DNA from: Sympetrum striolatum
Taxonomy: Eukaryota > Arthropoda > Insecta > Odonata > Libellulidae
Assembly (NCBI GenBank): GCA_947579665.1
Contig: OX388352.1
Location: 35,644,216-35,708,215, forward strand
Direction: 5' to 3'
DNA length: 64,000 bases
Made by a program: the position numbers and the translations under genes. Positions 10,240-25,100 of this stretch are shown here, one piece after another; within the stretch, counting starts at the first letter, position 1; each line of letters starts with the position of its first letter. The notes under the pieces were generated by a model, which saw nothing but the letters and a program-made list of their open reading frames with translations, had not been told where the DNA came from and searched no databases.

Positions 10240-13200
10240 GATAAATATTATCGGGCTGAAACTTAAAAAAAACAACTTATGGGACAATCATTCTTTATAG
10301 CTCTAAAATAATGTGGAATGAGTCAATACAATAAAATTTTTCTGTAAATTATTGCAGTAGAAATTATACCTACCACAGTGCAGTTAACAGAATGACACGA
10401 AACTTTGACCAAATTGCCAATACCAAAATAGACATCAATAATTGCTCGGAAAGAGCATTAAAGGAACTAGTACTAAACAACGTTAGGAACTAAAGTGAGG
10501 TATATATACTCTGTGGACTTCATTTTTATGTTTTCTTAAATAGTATAAATTGCGTAATTATGCTATATGGCATTCATATCATATCAAAACATAATGTACA
10601 ACGAATGGCTTATGTAAATAACTATGATGTAATAATTACTTAGTACAGCTAACAGCATAAAAAAGTTACCACCTAAAATGCAACCAGCATAACTCGAGAA
10701 GGGCGAGTCTTTCAGATTCTCTGTTTTGAGCGCGCTTTTCGTCTTCCTCTTTATGCCTGGCATGTTTTGAAGGCTTTTGGATGTGATACACTCAACTATC
10801 TAAATAATTTACAAATAACGATCGCTGAGAATAGGGATCACGTCGTCGCGTATTTCGTCATGTAAATCACAGCTAAGGAATATCTCTAATAATTATTGTC
10901 TTTACAGAGTTATATTCTTATAAGATACCCAGCGGAGGGCTCCGATCATTTTGGACTGACTGCTATCTAACCTGTAGTCTCTTAACAAACCGCTTAATAT
11001 TTTACGATCGAAAATTTCTTTTGGATAATGAAATTAGAAGGACTAGTCGTGCAAAGTCGAGCAAAGCGCAAAAAGAATTGAATAATATGCTTGTAATTAT
11101 TTAATTCCTTTATTTAAACCTTCTCCGTCAAAAATTTTAAAATACTAAAACGATTAAGAGTTTCAACATTGGGAAAAGGTATGAGCCAACAACTTAAAGC
11201 TGTTACAACTCCATTCTTAATATTTGCACGTAAACGCTCATGCATGAAAAATACATTTAAATCTATTGCTGCGGATCTCTGTGGCAAATCCTCCTTTTGG
11301 TGCTACGTCTGCTTTTAATGTTTTTGTCTACATAACGGTTAATCGGTACCAAGCATACCTTCCTTCTTAAGAAAACAAAGGGAGCTTCTGCGTGGGGGTG
11401 AGAGAGGAAAGAGAAAGGGTCTTCAATGGAGCGGTCACAGGTTACTGATCAAGGGATCAGAGAAGAGCCCACAAACGCTGTGGACGGTCTACCAGACTGC
11501 CCATGTCTCGGACCGTCTCTGCTTTCAGGAGTAGAATTAAACATATATTAACCAAAGAAAGTTCACTCCCGTAGAAATTTAAGCTTCGGAACATTCTAAT
11601 TCCAAAATTACGTTCTCAATATTTACATTCATCTTTTAAGGCTTTATTCGCTATTTCTTCTAACCAACGATTTTCATAAACCTTCGGGATATCCTTACAA
11701 ATCAATCAACAACAAAACGGGAAAATTTAAGAAATAGCGATTTGCGTAAACTGGCGTTCCTTTGGTTCTTTTTCATTACTATCATTGAATGTATAGTGTT
11801 TTCAATTCTTTTATCCCATTAAATGATAGATACAGTTATTAGTTTCGTAGATTTTAAGAACCTTTAAAATTAATATAAAAAACCACCTAAAGCAAGTGAA
11901 TACATTTTTTCTCTCAGTGTTGATGATAGCCAAAACGTTCAACTCATCTTGATTCACTTATAAAATTTGCTATTCGATCTCACCTCGTTTATAAAATACA
12001 AAATAAGGATGTCATTTAAATACGTATTTAAACACAATTATAATCGTCATTACTGTAACACACACGCAATAACTTGCTCATCCTGCGTCGAGTACTAATA
12101 AGTAATACCCCTAGCTATATAAGTCTTAAATTTGGTTAGAGGTCGATTAACCCATTGTCATGCAAAAGTGACAATTCTATGGATAGCGCTCTTATCATTT
12201 TTCATAACTGATAAAATAAAAGATGGTCTTCTTAAATTACTGAGAACTTCGTAATAAATTCTAATACACTTCGGAGTTGATTGGTGGATCAGTAAATAGC
12301 TAAAAATACGAGAGGAGTAACTTTTGAGAAATAATATTTCGAGAATTTTACCAAAAGGACGTCTACCGCTGGCCAGTTACTACAGTATTTACTGGAAGCC
12401 ATTACTTTGAAACGATAAGGAATCCATGGATCCAATTTTTATGACAGTGGTTTCATCAAGTGATTTATGATTATTTTCATTCAATCCACATCAGATAAAC
12501 AGTGAGATTTGGTAAGTTATAGGCTGAAGAACATACAAAATATCAAATCTGATGCTCTGCAGTCCCACTTTATGAGAGATTTAATTCTTCGAGTCATTCT
12601 TCTAATTGCGAGCTAAAATTTATGCATATATCAGAGAAGGCTAGCGGACATATTATTTTAGATAACATCAAAATGAATCAAGCAAATTGCAACTCAAATC
12701 CTCTTCTCCCAACGAGAAAGTTTTTCCTTTCCGTTCCCTTTTGGCAACGAAAGGAAATCTTGCCCTTCTCCCTCACCTATTTCGTTTTTTAACAGTTTTC
12801 CAGGAATTCTACCCTTTCACCTGCAGGTCACACTTTTGTTCCCTCTTATTCTTTCTTCTTTTTCCAGGCACACGCCATATGGAGGATCGCGTATTTATGT
12901 AAATGTTGAAGATGGTGCTAGTAAGCGTCGAAGCTAATTGTGTAAATTTTCTACGGTGTTGTTATAAGGATAATTTAATTTTACAAAGTCATGGAATACA
13001 CAGTCTATAGGAGTCATGAGAGTAACGAGATACAGTAATCTAGAAAAAATATTCCTTATTTAAATCAATCGGATGAGCTTTAACTTTGAGGAACTTCATA
13101 GGTAACTAAACATAAGGAAATAAACAACTTCGTCAAAGTTACACGACTTTTTGTGTGGAAGTTGTGGAACTTTTATTTCCTTGAGTTTATTCCTTAGTTA

Positions 13201-13280
13201 TTTCTCTTGATAATAGAACGCTTTTCATTTGGGAAAGTTAAAGGAAAGGTTTCTAAAAGCAATCAAATTATAGTAATCAA
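9641..13280. other. Long intergenic stretch without recognised genes
   Basis: Apart from the (AT)n run at 10207-10236, I see only short open frames and low-complexity AT-rich DNA. A pyrimidine-rich segment (12.70-12.87 kb) gives a spurious open frame. There are no convincing exon pairs. Confidence 0.45.
10207..10236. repeat. (AT)15 microsatellite
   Basis: Uninterrupted AT dinucleotides over 30 bp. Confidence 0.95.
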
Positions 13281-13289
13281 CCTAATTAT

Positions 13290-13575
13290 GCACATATCTT
13301 ATATATAAAAATTGCGCCTGCGTGTGTCTGTGGCCGCAAAACTCGAAAACTACTCGGTCGATTGCCTTGAAATTTTTACAGAACATTGCATTCAAATATA
13401 TATACGAAATATGAAATACGAAAGTGTTTCTATTGTAAAAAATGGTGACCCTTCGTCCTTGCTTCGATCCCAGACGAGTCAAAGCATTTCCGTAAGAAAT
13501 GCACGTAAAGTTCATTTTTATCGCAGCAGGCTTTATTTATTTTGCAAAATTAAATTAAAAATAATGGTCACATGA
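13290..13575 (+). repeat. Dispersed-repeat terminus, possibly Helitron-like
   Basis: The sequence opens with tatatataaaaattgcgcc, then TGTGTCTGTGGCCGC and CTCGAAAACTACTCGG, then TTGCCTTGAAATTTTTACAG. This wording, 'xTGTGTCTGTx ... CTCGAAAACTACT', is common at one end of dispersed insect repeats that I associate with Helitron-like or other rolling-circle elements. No second end or ORF was found. Classification is uncertain. Confidence 0.35.
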
Positions 13576-13639
13576 CATTGAGGCAAGAACCAATAGCAAA
13601 GAAAATTAATAAAAAACCTTATTCTGGTCGTGTATTATT

Positions 13640-14301
13640 GTTTTCGAATTGAATTTTCGAGATTTTACCCGAAACACACGAAAATGTTTGTAAATTTTGT
13701 GAGTATAAACAACCGGTATGCTAATAAATGATATTTATATAAATAACGATAATTCTCCATCCAAACGCGAGAGCAGAGCTAGCGTAACGGACCATGTCCT
13801 TTCTTTTCTCTCCCTCTCTTCTCGAGAGAAAGGCTCGCCGGCCCGAAACTTGGACTTAGTTTTTCTTGGTGGGTCAGGGGTGGTAACTTTTTTTTGCTGT
13901 TAGCTGTACATACATTCATTGTGTTGATACGAAACGATTTTTACTTAATTCCCTTGTTTGTAAAATCTTATACAAGTCTTGATATGTTATTGAAGATGTT
14001 TTTTTTATTGTGAAATTGGGCTTCTGCCCTCTTAACACTTTTAAAATGTATAAATAAACTGTTTATTATAATTATGATAAAAATCACCAAAATGTAATGT
14101 GATACTATGGTGGTGTCTCGAGTTACCTTATACTAGAATATATAGAGTAATTTAATATTTTTTATAATACAAATTTTTGCAAATGTATGTATATTTTTTT
14201 TTTAATTGTTAATTAGTATTAACTATATTTTTATATATATTTTTGTATCTTTGAAATTGGGTAAACGGGTATCTGCCCGTAAATAAATAAATAAATAAAT
14301 A
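13640..14301 (+). repeat. Probable LINE/SINE 3' tails with (AAAT)n
   Basis: Two similar blocks, GAAATTGGGCTTCTGCCC near 14013 and GAAATTGGGTAAACGGGTATC near 14252, each contain a GGG...CCC stem; the second runs directly into (AAAT)5 at 14281-14300. A stem followed by a short tandem tail is typical of RTE-like LINEs and their SINEs. No coding portion was found. Confidence 0.35.
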
Positions 14302-15283
14302 CTCTTGGAAAAAGGGAAATTGGCATATTCCCTCTTGGAATAAGATACTGTAGCTTATAATTTTAGTAGTGGGACTGATAATTGATATAATTCGACATGG
14401 AATAGATTTTCAGATTAGTTATTCCAGTTCATGTGGAAAGTGCTTTAAACCAATAGTTTCCCCAGTTTATATATTTGCAAATATTATTATTATAACAGTA
14501 GTTCTGAAATGAAACATGGATTATACATCTTTTCAACATAATATAAGAAATCATGTATCATCGATATTTGTATGTATATGTTCCTCTCCAGTCTTGATAC
14601 TGTGGAGTTTAAGTTACAGAAATATTCATTGGATTAGAATTGAGAAAGTAAGTAGATACTAAGCGGTCAAATGCAGATGAGTTAAATAAAATTAGGTATG
14701 CATAACCTCTCAATTTGAGCCAAACGCAAATGAATAGAAATGTTTGATATTTAAGGGCATCAACTCAATACCTTTATGGTTAAATTGTTGGTAATTCAAA
14801 TTCAAGTGGTAGATTTCCATCATGTGTATTTAAAGAATAATCAAAGTAAACATTAACGAGATATCAACAACAGTGACATTGAACTATCAAATTTTGAACA
14901 CAGTTTTAGATTATTGGTATGTGTTTTAACATTAAGAATTAAGATGAAAGATCATTGATACATATAATAATCTCTATAATGATAACCCCTCAAGCAAACA
15001 ATCTTTAAATTAGTTCTCCAACATTGAAGTTTCATAAATTAGCACTTATATATGGTATACACTTTGTGATTACTATCAACAGGAATTATATGTCATATTG
15101 TTCACACTGACAAACACACACTAACACTGCAGTATTTACTGCGGGTAAAATGTGATGAGCACATTAGCTTCCACTTCGCCATATTTGGTTTGTCTGGACC
15201 TCTCAAACCTTCTACTTATTAATTCAATAATTATCTTTTAATAAACTAATATTCGATGTACTCATAAACGATTACCTTGGGGA

Positions 15284-15430
15284 GGCCGCACTAAGCACTA
15301 TCGCTCGAACCCCGGCTGATTTTTCTGATCAGGGAATGGTTGTGTGTGTTTGTCTGACTTTCCGGGGCAGGGTTGGTGGCAGGAAGGGCATCCGGCTGTA
15401 AAAGTCGCCAATCCATTGAATAAATTATAA
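15284..15430 (+). mobile_element. tRNA-derived SINE (copy 1)
   Basis: The head has tRNA-like promoter elements: an A-box-like CGCACTAAGC and a B-box-like CGCTCGAACCCCGG. The body is GATCAGGGAATGGTTGTGTG, then a TGACTTTCC-rich segment ending TCCGGCTGTAAAAGTCGCCAA. A second, diverged copy lies on the minus strand at 60040-60235, with the same order of head and body. The two copies show it is a dispersed family rather than a tRNA gene. Confidence 0.7.
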
Positions 15431-15799
15431 TAAAATTGAAGTTTATCATAACTAGTAACAATTGAATGGTCTCAGCATACTTAAGATAATACTCTTTGAT
15501 CAAGCATGGTATATATGATGTGGTTAACTGGATGGAACCAATAGATGCAAATACGAATCACCGAATGATTATATTGAATCAAAAATATCATGGTAGATAT
15601 AATTCGATGATATGGGAGTTTACTTTCGCATGTGATTACAATTGATTGTACGAAAGAAGAAGAGAGGTAACGGAATTGCGAAACTACACTTACTTAGAAT
15701 AGTGATTTGATCGCATTTATAAAAGAAAAACGAATAAATGATGGAGAGCGATCTTTCACGGCTGGTTTCATTACCACTGAGAAACCTTAGGAACAAATT

Positions 15800-16005
15800 T
15801 CTTCAGCTCAGTTTGTGCGCCAAAACCTATCGATGGTTCGATAGTCGCGCTCAGTCGCGCTGAAGGCGTTGAATCGATTGTACTTTTCTGCAACAGAGTT
15901 CGAGATATTGGAAGGGTGCGGGGATGGGTAATGACTGTCGAGAATGATCATTCTGTAGATATGTAATAGATTTTTGAAGGAGTGCGACAATAACATCCGG
16001 TGAAA
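15800..16005 (+). promoter_or_regulatory. Likely Synj core promoter and 5' UTR
   Basis: GC content rises just upstream of the start codon. TATCGAT at 15828-15834, followed by TTCGATAG, resembles the DREF site used by insect housekeeping promoters. TCAGTC at 15851-15856 fits the arthropod initiator TCAGT(C/T), and no TATA box is evident. The start codon context TGAAAATGG has A at -3. The transcription start itself cannot be fixed from sequence. Confidence 0.4.
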
Positions 16006-16132
16006 ATGGCTATGGGTAAATGCTTTCGTGTATTTGAGAAGGTTAATCCTCCAAATCCATACAGTGTTCTTCTGGAACAACGCAACAAAGAAGAAACATT
16101 GCTGTTTGAATCTCAGGCCGTAGCCGTTCTAT
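16006..16132 (+). CDS. Synj: Synj exon 1 (residues 1-42)
   Basis: Begins [17 protein letters not shown] and ends ESQAVAVL, as in insect synaptojanins. The donor is gtaggt. The exon leaves one base of codon 43. Confidence 0.93.
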
Positions 16133-19100
16133 GTAGGTATCTTTTAATTTAAGAAGCTCTATTTTTGTGCTAATATTGTAGAGGTTTAGATTTTGGCTTC
16201 ATAAAATGATTATATTTTAGTGATCATAGCTGTATTTTCTTCACGCTCTGATGGTCCTCGCCGTTCCCATTTATAGTAACTTCCGTAAAGTGCATTCGCA
16301 CAGCTCTACTTTATGCAGTTATCAACGTTTTTCGGGCTTGAAGTAATATGATAGTTATGTAGGTCAGTTGTCATATGTATTTCAGACCTAGTTTTTCATC
16401 GTATTCTTGTCTATTAATCAAGTTCGAAACGGTCTACTTGTGATTTCGAAAACTACTCATTTCCTGCTGTAACTCGGTGTAGGTAGTTTTATTGATCGAT
16501 AGGTATTAGGAACAAACTCATTTTGAGTCTGTCGTATTTTCTATCTTAAAGGATTTTGTTGTTTATATTTCTGTAAATTCGAGTATCTTGTTTTAAATTA
16601 GACATTTTTGGACTGATTGAAGTAATGAAACTTTATTGACGAATGGGAATTGATCTTATTCAGATGTACAATAAGAATATTAGAAATTGTTAATACTTTA
16701 TACTAGATTAGAATTTAAGCTCATGGATCAATCTGAGTAACTGTCTCAGTAAATTGTGTCGAATGTTGCAGTATTCTTAAGATGTTAACTAAATAACTCT
16801 TTTGAAAACCGAAAAAAAGGTGTCTCGTGTTAGGCGATATGAAAATCCTGATGCCATAAAAATCTAATTGTCCCAATTAACTGTGCAAACAGTAAAGCCT
16901 CGGTAGGATTATATGCTAGAGCAGTTTTATAAGTAGGCGAACCTTGGCTATCACTTAAGGTAGCTAAGAATCAGGGGCGCCATATTTCGTTCAAAGCTAA
17001 GGCAATAATCCTAGCTAACTGCAAAATAGTAATAGTCCATTAGCGGTTGATGTAGATTAGTTGTATTTTATGATATGATTTGATTCATCTTACGTTATTA
17101 CTACAAAATATATAGAAATTTTTCATTTGTGCTTGGTGATTTTATGTATTTGTATTAATCAAGGCATAAGTGAATTTTATGCATGTATATTAATGTATTA
17201 GTGCTGATAACATAGATGAATAAATATTTACTAATGCTAACATTTCTTGTGTTTTCAATTCATACAATTAATTTTCTTTTCCTAAATAATCCTCATGTGG
17301 GTGTATGAATGGGAATAAAATGGTGTATTCAGTATAAATGATATAGATGGGCACCAAACTTTGCTTGAGCTATTATAGTATCAGCTAATCTTGATTGACA
17401 TATATAGATTGCCTGACCTTGTCATTACTGATTCTTGCTTTGAATGTTTTATATTGGTGGAAGGGTTTCCACTCTCCCATCATTCTGTTTTCTTTATATT
17501 AACTTAAAAACACTAATGAGGTACTCTTTCTACAGACTATACTTTAAATTACTGGTTGGACCTTTTCTTTGACTTTATGTAAAAATGTGATATCATATTA
17601 TAAAAAATCCATAGCTTAGCCGCTTCTTTTTGCATTTACCAGCATTTACATTTTACTTACCTGTTGCAAAATTAGGTAAATTATCAGTTAATTATTATTA
17701 TATATTTATATAAATTATCTATCAATATACTCTTAAGAAAAATATTTGATAGTGCCGTTTAATCAATTTATCATTTAATTGAATGGGAAAGTTATTTCTC
17801 ATTGTGATAATTGCCTAAATAGATGACCTAAATACTGAGTGTGGGTAAGTTAGGGCATATCATTTGTGTTTTGAAGTGAATTCTGGTTAGAAAATTAAAT
17901 TTTCTTTTTCGTTCTCTGCATTTTTATAAAGAGTTTGCAGAATCAGTCAACTGAAATAATGATTTTCCTAATTTTTAACCACTCATGCATGTCTTGTAGT
18001 ACATGTACTTATAGAATATCATAGCAAACGGAAGAAGAATCTCTATTCTAGACTCTCCCAGACTAAGAAACTGGAAAAATCTTTGCATTAATACGCTGTC
18101 AAAATAAAAGGTATAATAACACTATTGCTGCCTTATGGACGATTGTGTTAAATGTGTTATTAATATCAGGATGACAAGTGTAATGAAATCACTCTTTGGG
18201 TTTTTTGTTCTCCATAATTCATTGTATTTAGAGGAGTACTTAAAATTTAATTTCAGCACTAGTATTTGTTTGTCATTTTTAAGTTCGTTGTGTCAGATTT
18301 TATTTTTTTATTCTGAGACAATCAGCGAATTGAAACCCTCAAAACTGATTCAATCATAAGTTCGTAGATTTCCGTGGCATTCAGGTATTTTCTTCATGGT
18401 ATTAGGTTCTCTTCCATGTTTTTTTTTGTCTTAGTCGGATGACATTTTGACCGCATTCCAGCAGCATCTTCAGGTCGAATGTGTCCTAAACGTTCCAATT
18501 ATTTTGAATGTTAATTCTTATTTTTGGTATCCCTTCATGTTATATTTATCAGGAAATTCATCTTTTTTGTGAATCTTTGCTCTAAGTTTGTGTAATCATT
18601 GCTCAGTTAAGTGGTATTTTTAGTCACTGCTCATGAGTCTTCCAGTATGTATATTTCACATTTTTATCAGCTTTTTCATCGTTATTGAAAAAGTAAAAAA
18701 TGGGATGAAAATTCACTATTAAATTCAGATTTCCTGTTAACAAACCTGTTGCTTTTATCGTAATACAGATTGCCCCATCTGACATGCCAGCCTTAGCTCT
18801 CTGCAATTAAGTTTTTTTTTTATTTTGTGGCAATTCAATTCTATTTCAACACTTATTATTAATTATTTTATAATGTGATGATGTTTTCCTTTCTCAGTTA
18901 CTTTATATTTCAATTAGTCAAAGGATTGAAAGGGGCTGTAAAATGTAGCACTACTTGACAGATCACTCATGTGATCTTGTGTATCAGTTAACCCTTTGAT
19001 ACTCAACTAAAAATTTGTCTTTTACAAATCCCATGAAAATTTAACCCTAGGTCATTCTATGATTGTTAAGTTCTCAGAAGGTAATTCTATTGTGTTTCAA

Positions 19101-22100
19101 TTGATTATTATTGATTGATTATTTAAAAGCATATTCTGTTGTGATAATGCTTATTGGAGGTGTAATGTAGCATTTCTGATGTGTGAAATGGAATTTCCTA
19201 TTGGTTAAGTATGAGTCAAGATATCTGCATACAAAATTGTTGCTGTATTTGAGCAATCATTGATTACTTGGAAATAGGGCAAATTTTATCTTTTCACCCC
19301 ACATAATCATCAAATTTCATGCTAACAATCTGTAGAACCATAAATCAAACATAATACTGTGCTTTAATTGCAATGATAGTTATCATAACTCTCTCATATG
19401 TAGACTGACTGTAGATCATTCTCAATAAAAGTTAGTTTTTAAAGATAAACCCATAGGTGAGTATATTTACATTATTAGATGAGCAGGGACTGTAATTTAA
19501 TCCTTTATTTTTTTCTCTGTGTGTTTAGCTCCTCAAGAAACAGATGCTGTAAAAAGAAATTACAAGAAGCTAACTGATGCTTATGGATGCCTTGGAGTTT
19601 TGCAACTCAATGCAGGTATTTCCTTTCAAATACTAAAAACTACTGTCCTGGCCTTATAGTATTTTTTGTGAAGGAACTTTTATTGAACTTACTTTTATGC
19701 TTGAAATCTAAACTTTAATTTCATCCATAACCTCCTAGTAAAAATGATTTTTTTAAATTTTCCTTTGTGCTATTAAGGTAATGAAAATTATGTGTTCTCT
19801 TATTCCATTAATTACTTTTAAGTAAGAGATTTTCTTAATTTTTATTCCAGGGGAAACCACAGTGCTGTATTTGGTGGTTGTATCTGGATGTATCTCTGTT
19901 GGGAAAGTGGGAGATTCCGAAGTCTTCCGTATAATCCAAACAACATTTATATCCTTGCGTAATCAACCTCAAGATGAAGAAAGAATCTCAGAAGTTAGGA
20001 AATTACTCAACTCAGGAACTTTCTATTTTTCTTGGTCTCCATCTGGAGATTCTTTGGATCTTACTCTGTGTGCACAACGACGGTTGAAGACTAAAGAAAC
20101 GGACAACAGATTCTTCTGGTACTTAAAATGAATTTGGTACTTGATATGAATGAATACTTTGGACAGTATTCAAGTAATGTAGCATTTACTATCTACAGTT
20201 ATGTGTAGCTTCTACCATTTCTGAGATATTTCCTATCTGTTTTATTTTAGCATATTTGAATAAGCTTTTGGTCATGCATTTGATTTAAATTCTATTTAAG
20301 GATAATGATAAGAAAAAATATTTTCCTTAATTTAATCTCGTTTATGTTAGTAAAAAAATGCAGCAGTGATAGCTTCATAAGTTTCAAGAAGTGTTGATTA
20401 GATACTTACCACAAGTTATACTTATGAATTAGCTTTTTCTATCCTCTATGGTAATGGAACATTGCCAAAAAATTCTATGAATACCTGCATTTTATTCCAC
20501 TGTAGATTTAAATAGAAGTTTATGTAATTGAGGTATAGTATTGAACTTCCTGCTCAAGAATACTTCAAACCTTAGCTCTTGAGTAGTAGTTCATGACTTT
20601 TGCTGATCATAATTTTCATTAATTGCTGTACTGAAAACTTTATTATTTCCAGTAGAATATTTTTTTATTGAACCAGTTATTTCATCATCAGGTGGTTTTA
20701 ATGGGAAACATTCAAATATTCGTTAAGGAGCTCTTAGATATAGCTAAGAATTGGGAGGGAAGGTAATATAAATAAAGAGAAGGTAATGTTATAAAAATCT
20801 GATATGCCAGAATGGGCCCTAATTTTCCACCTTAAGGCAAATGCTCTCCGTACCACTAATCTATCTCATGAATCGATCAAGAAACCAATAAAATAATTGA
20901 TAAATCAGTCGATAATCAAATCGTGCATATTTAATCAATCTTGGGAAACAGTCTTCTGATTTTGGGAAGCTTTGTAGACAAAGCTAGTGATGGATATTTG
21001 TATACTTTCTGTGGTATTCAATGACTCGTTTTGTAAGGGAAGTGGTAGAAAGCAAGCTGTAAGTGAGTGTTTTACATGATAGCTTGATAGATCAAACTTT
21101 CATCTAAAGCATGTAAGACTTGTGTTTGGCTCATTCACATTAGACTGGCTCCTATAATGTATCCTTGTACATGTGAATGAGTTTTAAGAAAGTGTCTAGG
21201 TTTATTTATATAATCTTTCATCTTTGGATTTACTTCATGGGAGGACAATGAGGGTAGATAACACTTTGCAAATTCCATGTGATTTAATTAAAAAGAACAA
21301 AAAATTACCAGTTTTAGATAAATTACCATTACTAGGTAATTTTCATTCAAACGAAAGCCCATTTGTATATCTTATGAAAATTTTGAAGGAAAGGTTTAAG
21401 AAAATAATTTCAGATTTAGGTCTTTCATTTTATAATTTACCTGATTACAGCTATTTAGTTGAAACGGGTTGATTGTGTGTTCTTTGATTACATTGTGTGG
21501 GATTTACTAAGAATTTCTCTTCCTTCAAGGCTTATTTCCTTTCTTCTTACTCATTCTTATTGCATAATTACCTTTTATATATTAACCATCATAATTCAAA
21601 AACCATATCCATTATTTCAAATCTGGCCTTGGCTTTGAAAGCCAGAAATTCAGCTTATCATCTCACAGATATCATTGAAATAAAATTAGGATTAATTTTT
21701 TCGGGGATGGAAATCATACATCCACTGTAATTATTTTAGATTTTTGATAAAGACTTGTGTTGAAAAATATTGTGATGTTAAACTAATTAATCAGTGGTAA
21801 GGTTATCCCTTGATAAATTCCAGCTGTTAAATATGAATGGTTGGTATGATTCATGCAGTGCTTTTCTCTTTCATTTCAGGAATAGAATGCTTCACATACA
21901 TTTTCTCAGGTTTGGTGTTAATTGTTCCAAATGGTTACTTAAGACAATGTGTGGTAGTGCTGAAATTCGAACAGTCTATGTTGGACATCGACAAGCAAGA
22001 GCTGCCATCATATCACGACTGAGTTGTGAGAGAGCGGGAACTAGGTAAGAAATAAGTTCTGTATCACTAAAATATTTCTCTTTATCCAGTCAGTTTTCAG

Positions 22101-25100
22101 TTAAAGCAGACCAGCTCTATTCTCTTTCATACCCTCTTCCATACCTTATAATCAGCCTCAGAATTACAGGTACTCCCTGTTAACACTAGTTCTGATAACA
22201 CAAAATTTGCATCATCATGAGTAGGGATTTTGAACTCGCTCACTAAACACAATTTTCCCACTCCCCAGTAGATTTACTGAAATACCCACTTGAATGAGTT
22301 TCACGTCCAGAAAATCCTATGGAATGACGCAACATCTTCTTAGTTATGCATTCTTAACAACTGGTTTACGCAATTTTTATGCCTGATCACAACATTGTAT
22401 ATATATTATCATAATAGTTAAATATTTCTTAACACTAATTTTAACATGACGGTTTTTCAGAATTTATTTCTTGTTTTAAAGGAAGGAAATCTGTATACAT
22501 AGTAAACTGTTTTTTGCTCAATCCATCACTACATGTCAAGGCCATTAATGATGAATATATGGCACAAAAGCCTAAAATATCATTCAGGTGATATTATTTT
22601 GTATGTTGAAAAGCAATGGCCAGCATATTTAGGACTCTTCATCATTCAGTCTTCATTGTAAATTGAAACACAAACCTGATTGTAATCAAACAGGTCTGAT
22701 TTAGCAAAATACAGAATTTAGTCAACAAAAGGTTTGATTTAGACTAGTGTTTCTCAGCCTATTCAGCTGCTGGTATGAATGCATTCTTAAATTATTTCTC
22801 ATACATTCTTGCAAAAATGTCATTTTTTGTAAACAATGGGGATAAAAAATTGTATTTTATGCTCTAATATTTAGGATAATTAACAAATGAAATTGAATCC
22901 TGAAAATGCCTTGAAAATATTTTTTACTTGTTTGTCATTGAAACTATGTAGAAAGCTATTCACGATTATCATTGAGTCTTTTAACCTCTAAAGAAGCTTT
23001 TTCGAGCTTCAACCCCTGGTTAATGCTTTTATTTTATGTATCTTACGTGATTATCAGCTAATTTTGCGTAATATTTTATTTGAAATATAAATTTGCTTCA
23101 CTTTTGTGAAAGTTATTTAACTTGTTATACATTCTTCTCTGAAGTAAAATAATTTTCATGTTTCAGATTTAATGTTCGTGGCACCAATGATGATGGTCAT
23201 GTTGCAAATTTTGTTGAAACTGAGCAAGTCATTTTCCTAGATAGTGAAGTCACATCTTATGTGCAGACAAGAGGTTCTGTTCCTCTATTTTGGGAACAGC
23301 CTGGTGTCCAGGTGATTCTTTTATTAGCTCTCCTTTTTTACCATAGGTTTAGTCGTAGAGTTTTCATTTTATTCCAGAGGCGATGAAAATTTTAATGTTT
23401 TACTAGATGTTCTAATACATTTTTCATAATACCGTATTATCCCAAATATAACGGGATATTTTTCGACTTTATTTTCCGTTAAAAAATCGACTCTCGCTAA
23501 ATTCATGGTTTAAGTAATGGAATGTAATATAAACAAGGACATTTTCCTACAGAGGTTGTAACGCGACTGAACGTCAGACCGAATGTTTTACATTACTTAA
23601 TTTTATTGACATGAATGTAACCTGTGTTATTAGCTATAATTACCTAAATAAACGCTTATCTGAATTTTACTTTCTTTGAATTCTTTTATGAGTGTTATTT
23701 CTTTTCTAAATATCTTTATGAAAATTTCGGTGTCGTGTTAAATTCAGGGTCACGTTATATTCGAGCTAATACGGTAGTTCATTTTTTTTCATAATAGTTC
23801 ATTTTAGAGATAAGAGTTTTATGTTAGGCTAAATCTGTAATTTCTTTCTTCGATTAATGGAACTTTGAATGAGGAATAAAGGGCAATGAGGAAGTAATTC
23901 TTCTAAAATCTTTACAGTATGGGGGCTACTGTAATGGAAAGTTGTAGTTCAAAGTTGTGATTAAGTCCACAGATTTTTACTGAAGGCTTTTCAAGATGTC
24001 AAGGAACTTTCTGCTTATTTTTTTATATTTTTGCTAGCAGCAATGTATATTTGTCTTTAATTCTAGGTTGGATCACATAAGGTCAAAATGTCTAGAGGAT
24101 ATGAGGTATCTGCTCCTGCATTCGACAAGCATTTAAGTCTCATTAAAGAACGTTACGGCCATCAAACTATTATCAACCTACTTGGTAGCAGCTTAATTGG
24201 CAGTAAAGAGGGTGAAGCCGTTCTTAGTCAATTATTTCAGGTACATTACCAAAACCTTCTCATCTTTAGTTTGACATCTAAAATACTTCTTACTAAGAGA
24301 ATAGAAAATTGTATTATCTAACATTACAGACCCACCATAATACATCCACTCATGGCAAAGATATCCCTCATATTCTGTTTGATTACCACCAAGAATGTCG
24401 TGGTGGAAATCCAAGGAATCTCGTGAAATTAAAGAAAAGAGTTGCTCCATACATCAATGCATACTCCTTGTTTCACTGTCAAGGAACTGAGGTTTTAAGG
24501 TTTGTTTGTGATTTGAATAAGTTGAGTGTTACTATAGCTGGAAAGCAATCTGTTTTTTCTTTGTTAAAATAATGTAATCCTTGTATCAATTTAAAAAGTT
24601 TTTCTCAATGATTTTTTAAATTTTTCCTTGCTTGTCGTAAATGGCACAATTTTTCTTGAAATGATTCCAATTTATTTTTTCTATGTTTTCAGAGCCCAGA
24701 AGGGTACCCTCCGCACGAACTGCTTGGATTGCTTAGATCGAACAAACTGTGTGCAAACTTACTTTGGATTGGAGGTACTATGTTGTTCAGTAACTTCTCC
24801 ATTGGTCCATCTCAAATTCTGTTTCATGGGAATATTTTTTATTAAAGCTTGTTTGAGTAATTATTAACATTTGATTTTCAGATTCTATCCAAACAGCTTG
24901 AATTATTACAGTTGAATGATAAGCAGCAGATAATATCAAGATTTGAGGAAATGTTCAAACAGATGTGGATAAATAATGGCAATGAAGTTAGTAAAATATA
25001 TGCTGGAACAGGAGCTATTCAAGGTGGCTCTAAGGTAAGGGAAAGAATTCTGCACAATACATTGTGTATGTTATGGATATGGTGTTAAATATATTTATTC

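Noticed and set aside
12687..12902. 71-codon plus-strand open frame
   Set aside because: Pyrimidine-rich low-complexity stretch that yields Phe/Leu/Ser codons; no coding signature.
21224..21472. 82-codon plus-strand frame in Synj intron 3
   Set aside because: Looks protein-like in places but matches no family I know and has no splice link to Synj; not enough to call a gene.
22140..22400. Possible DNA-transposon end (ACAGGTACTCCCTGTTAACA) in Synj intron 4
   Set aside because: Resembles some Tigger-like termini, but no matching second end or target duplication was found.
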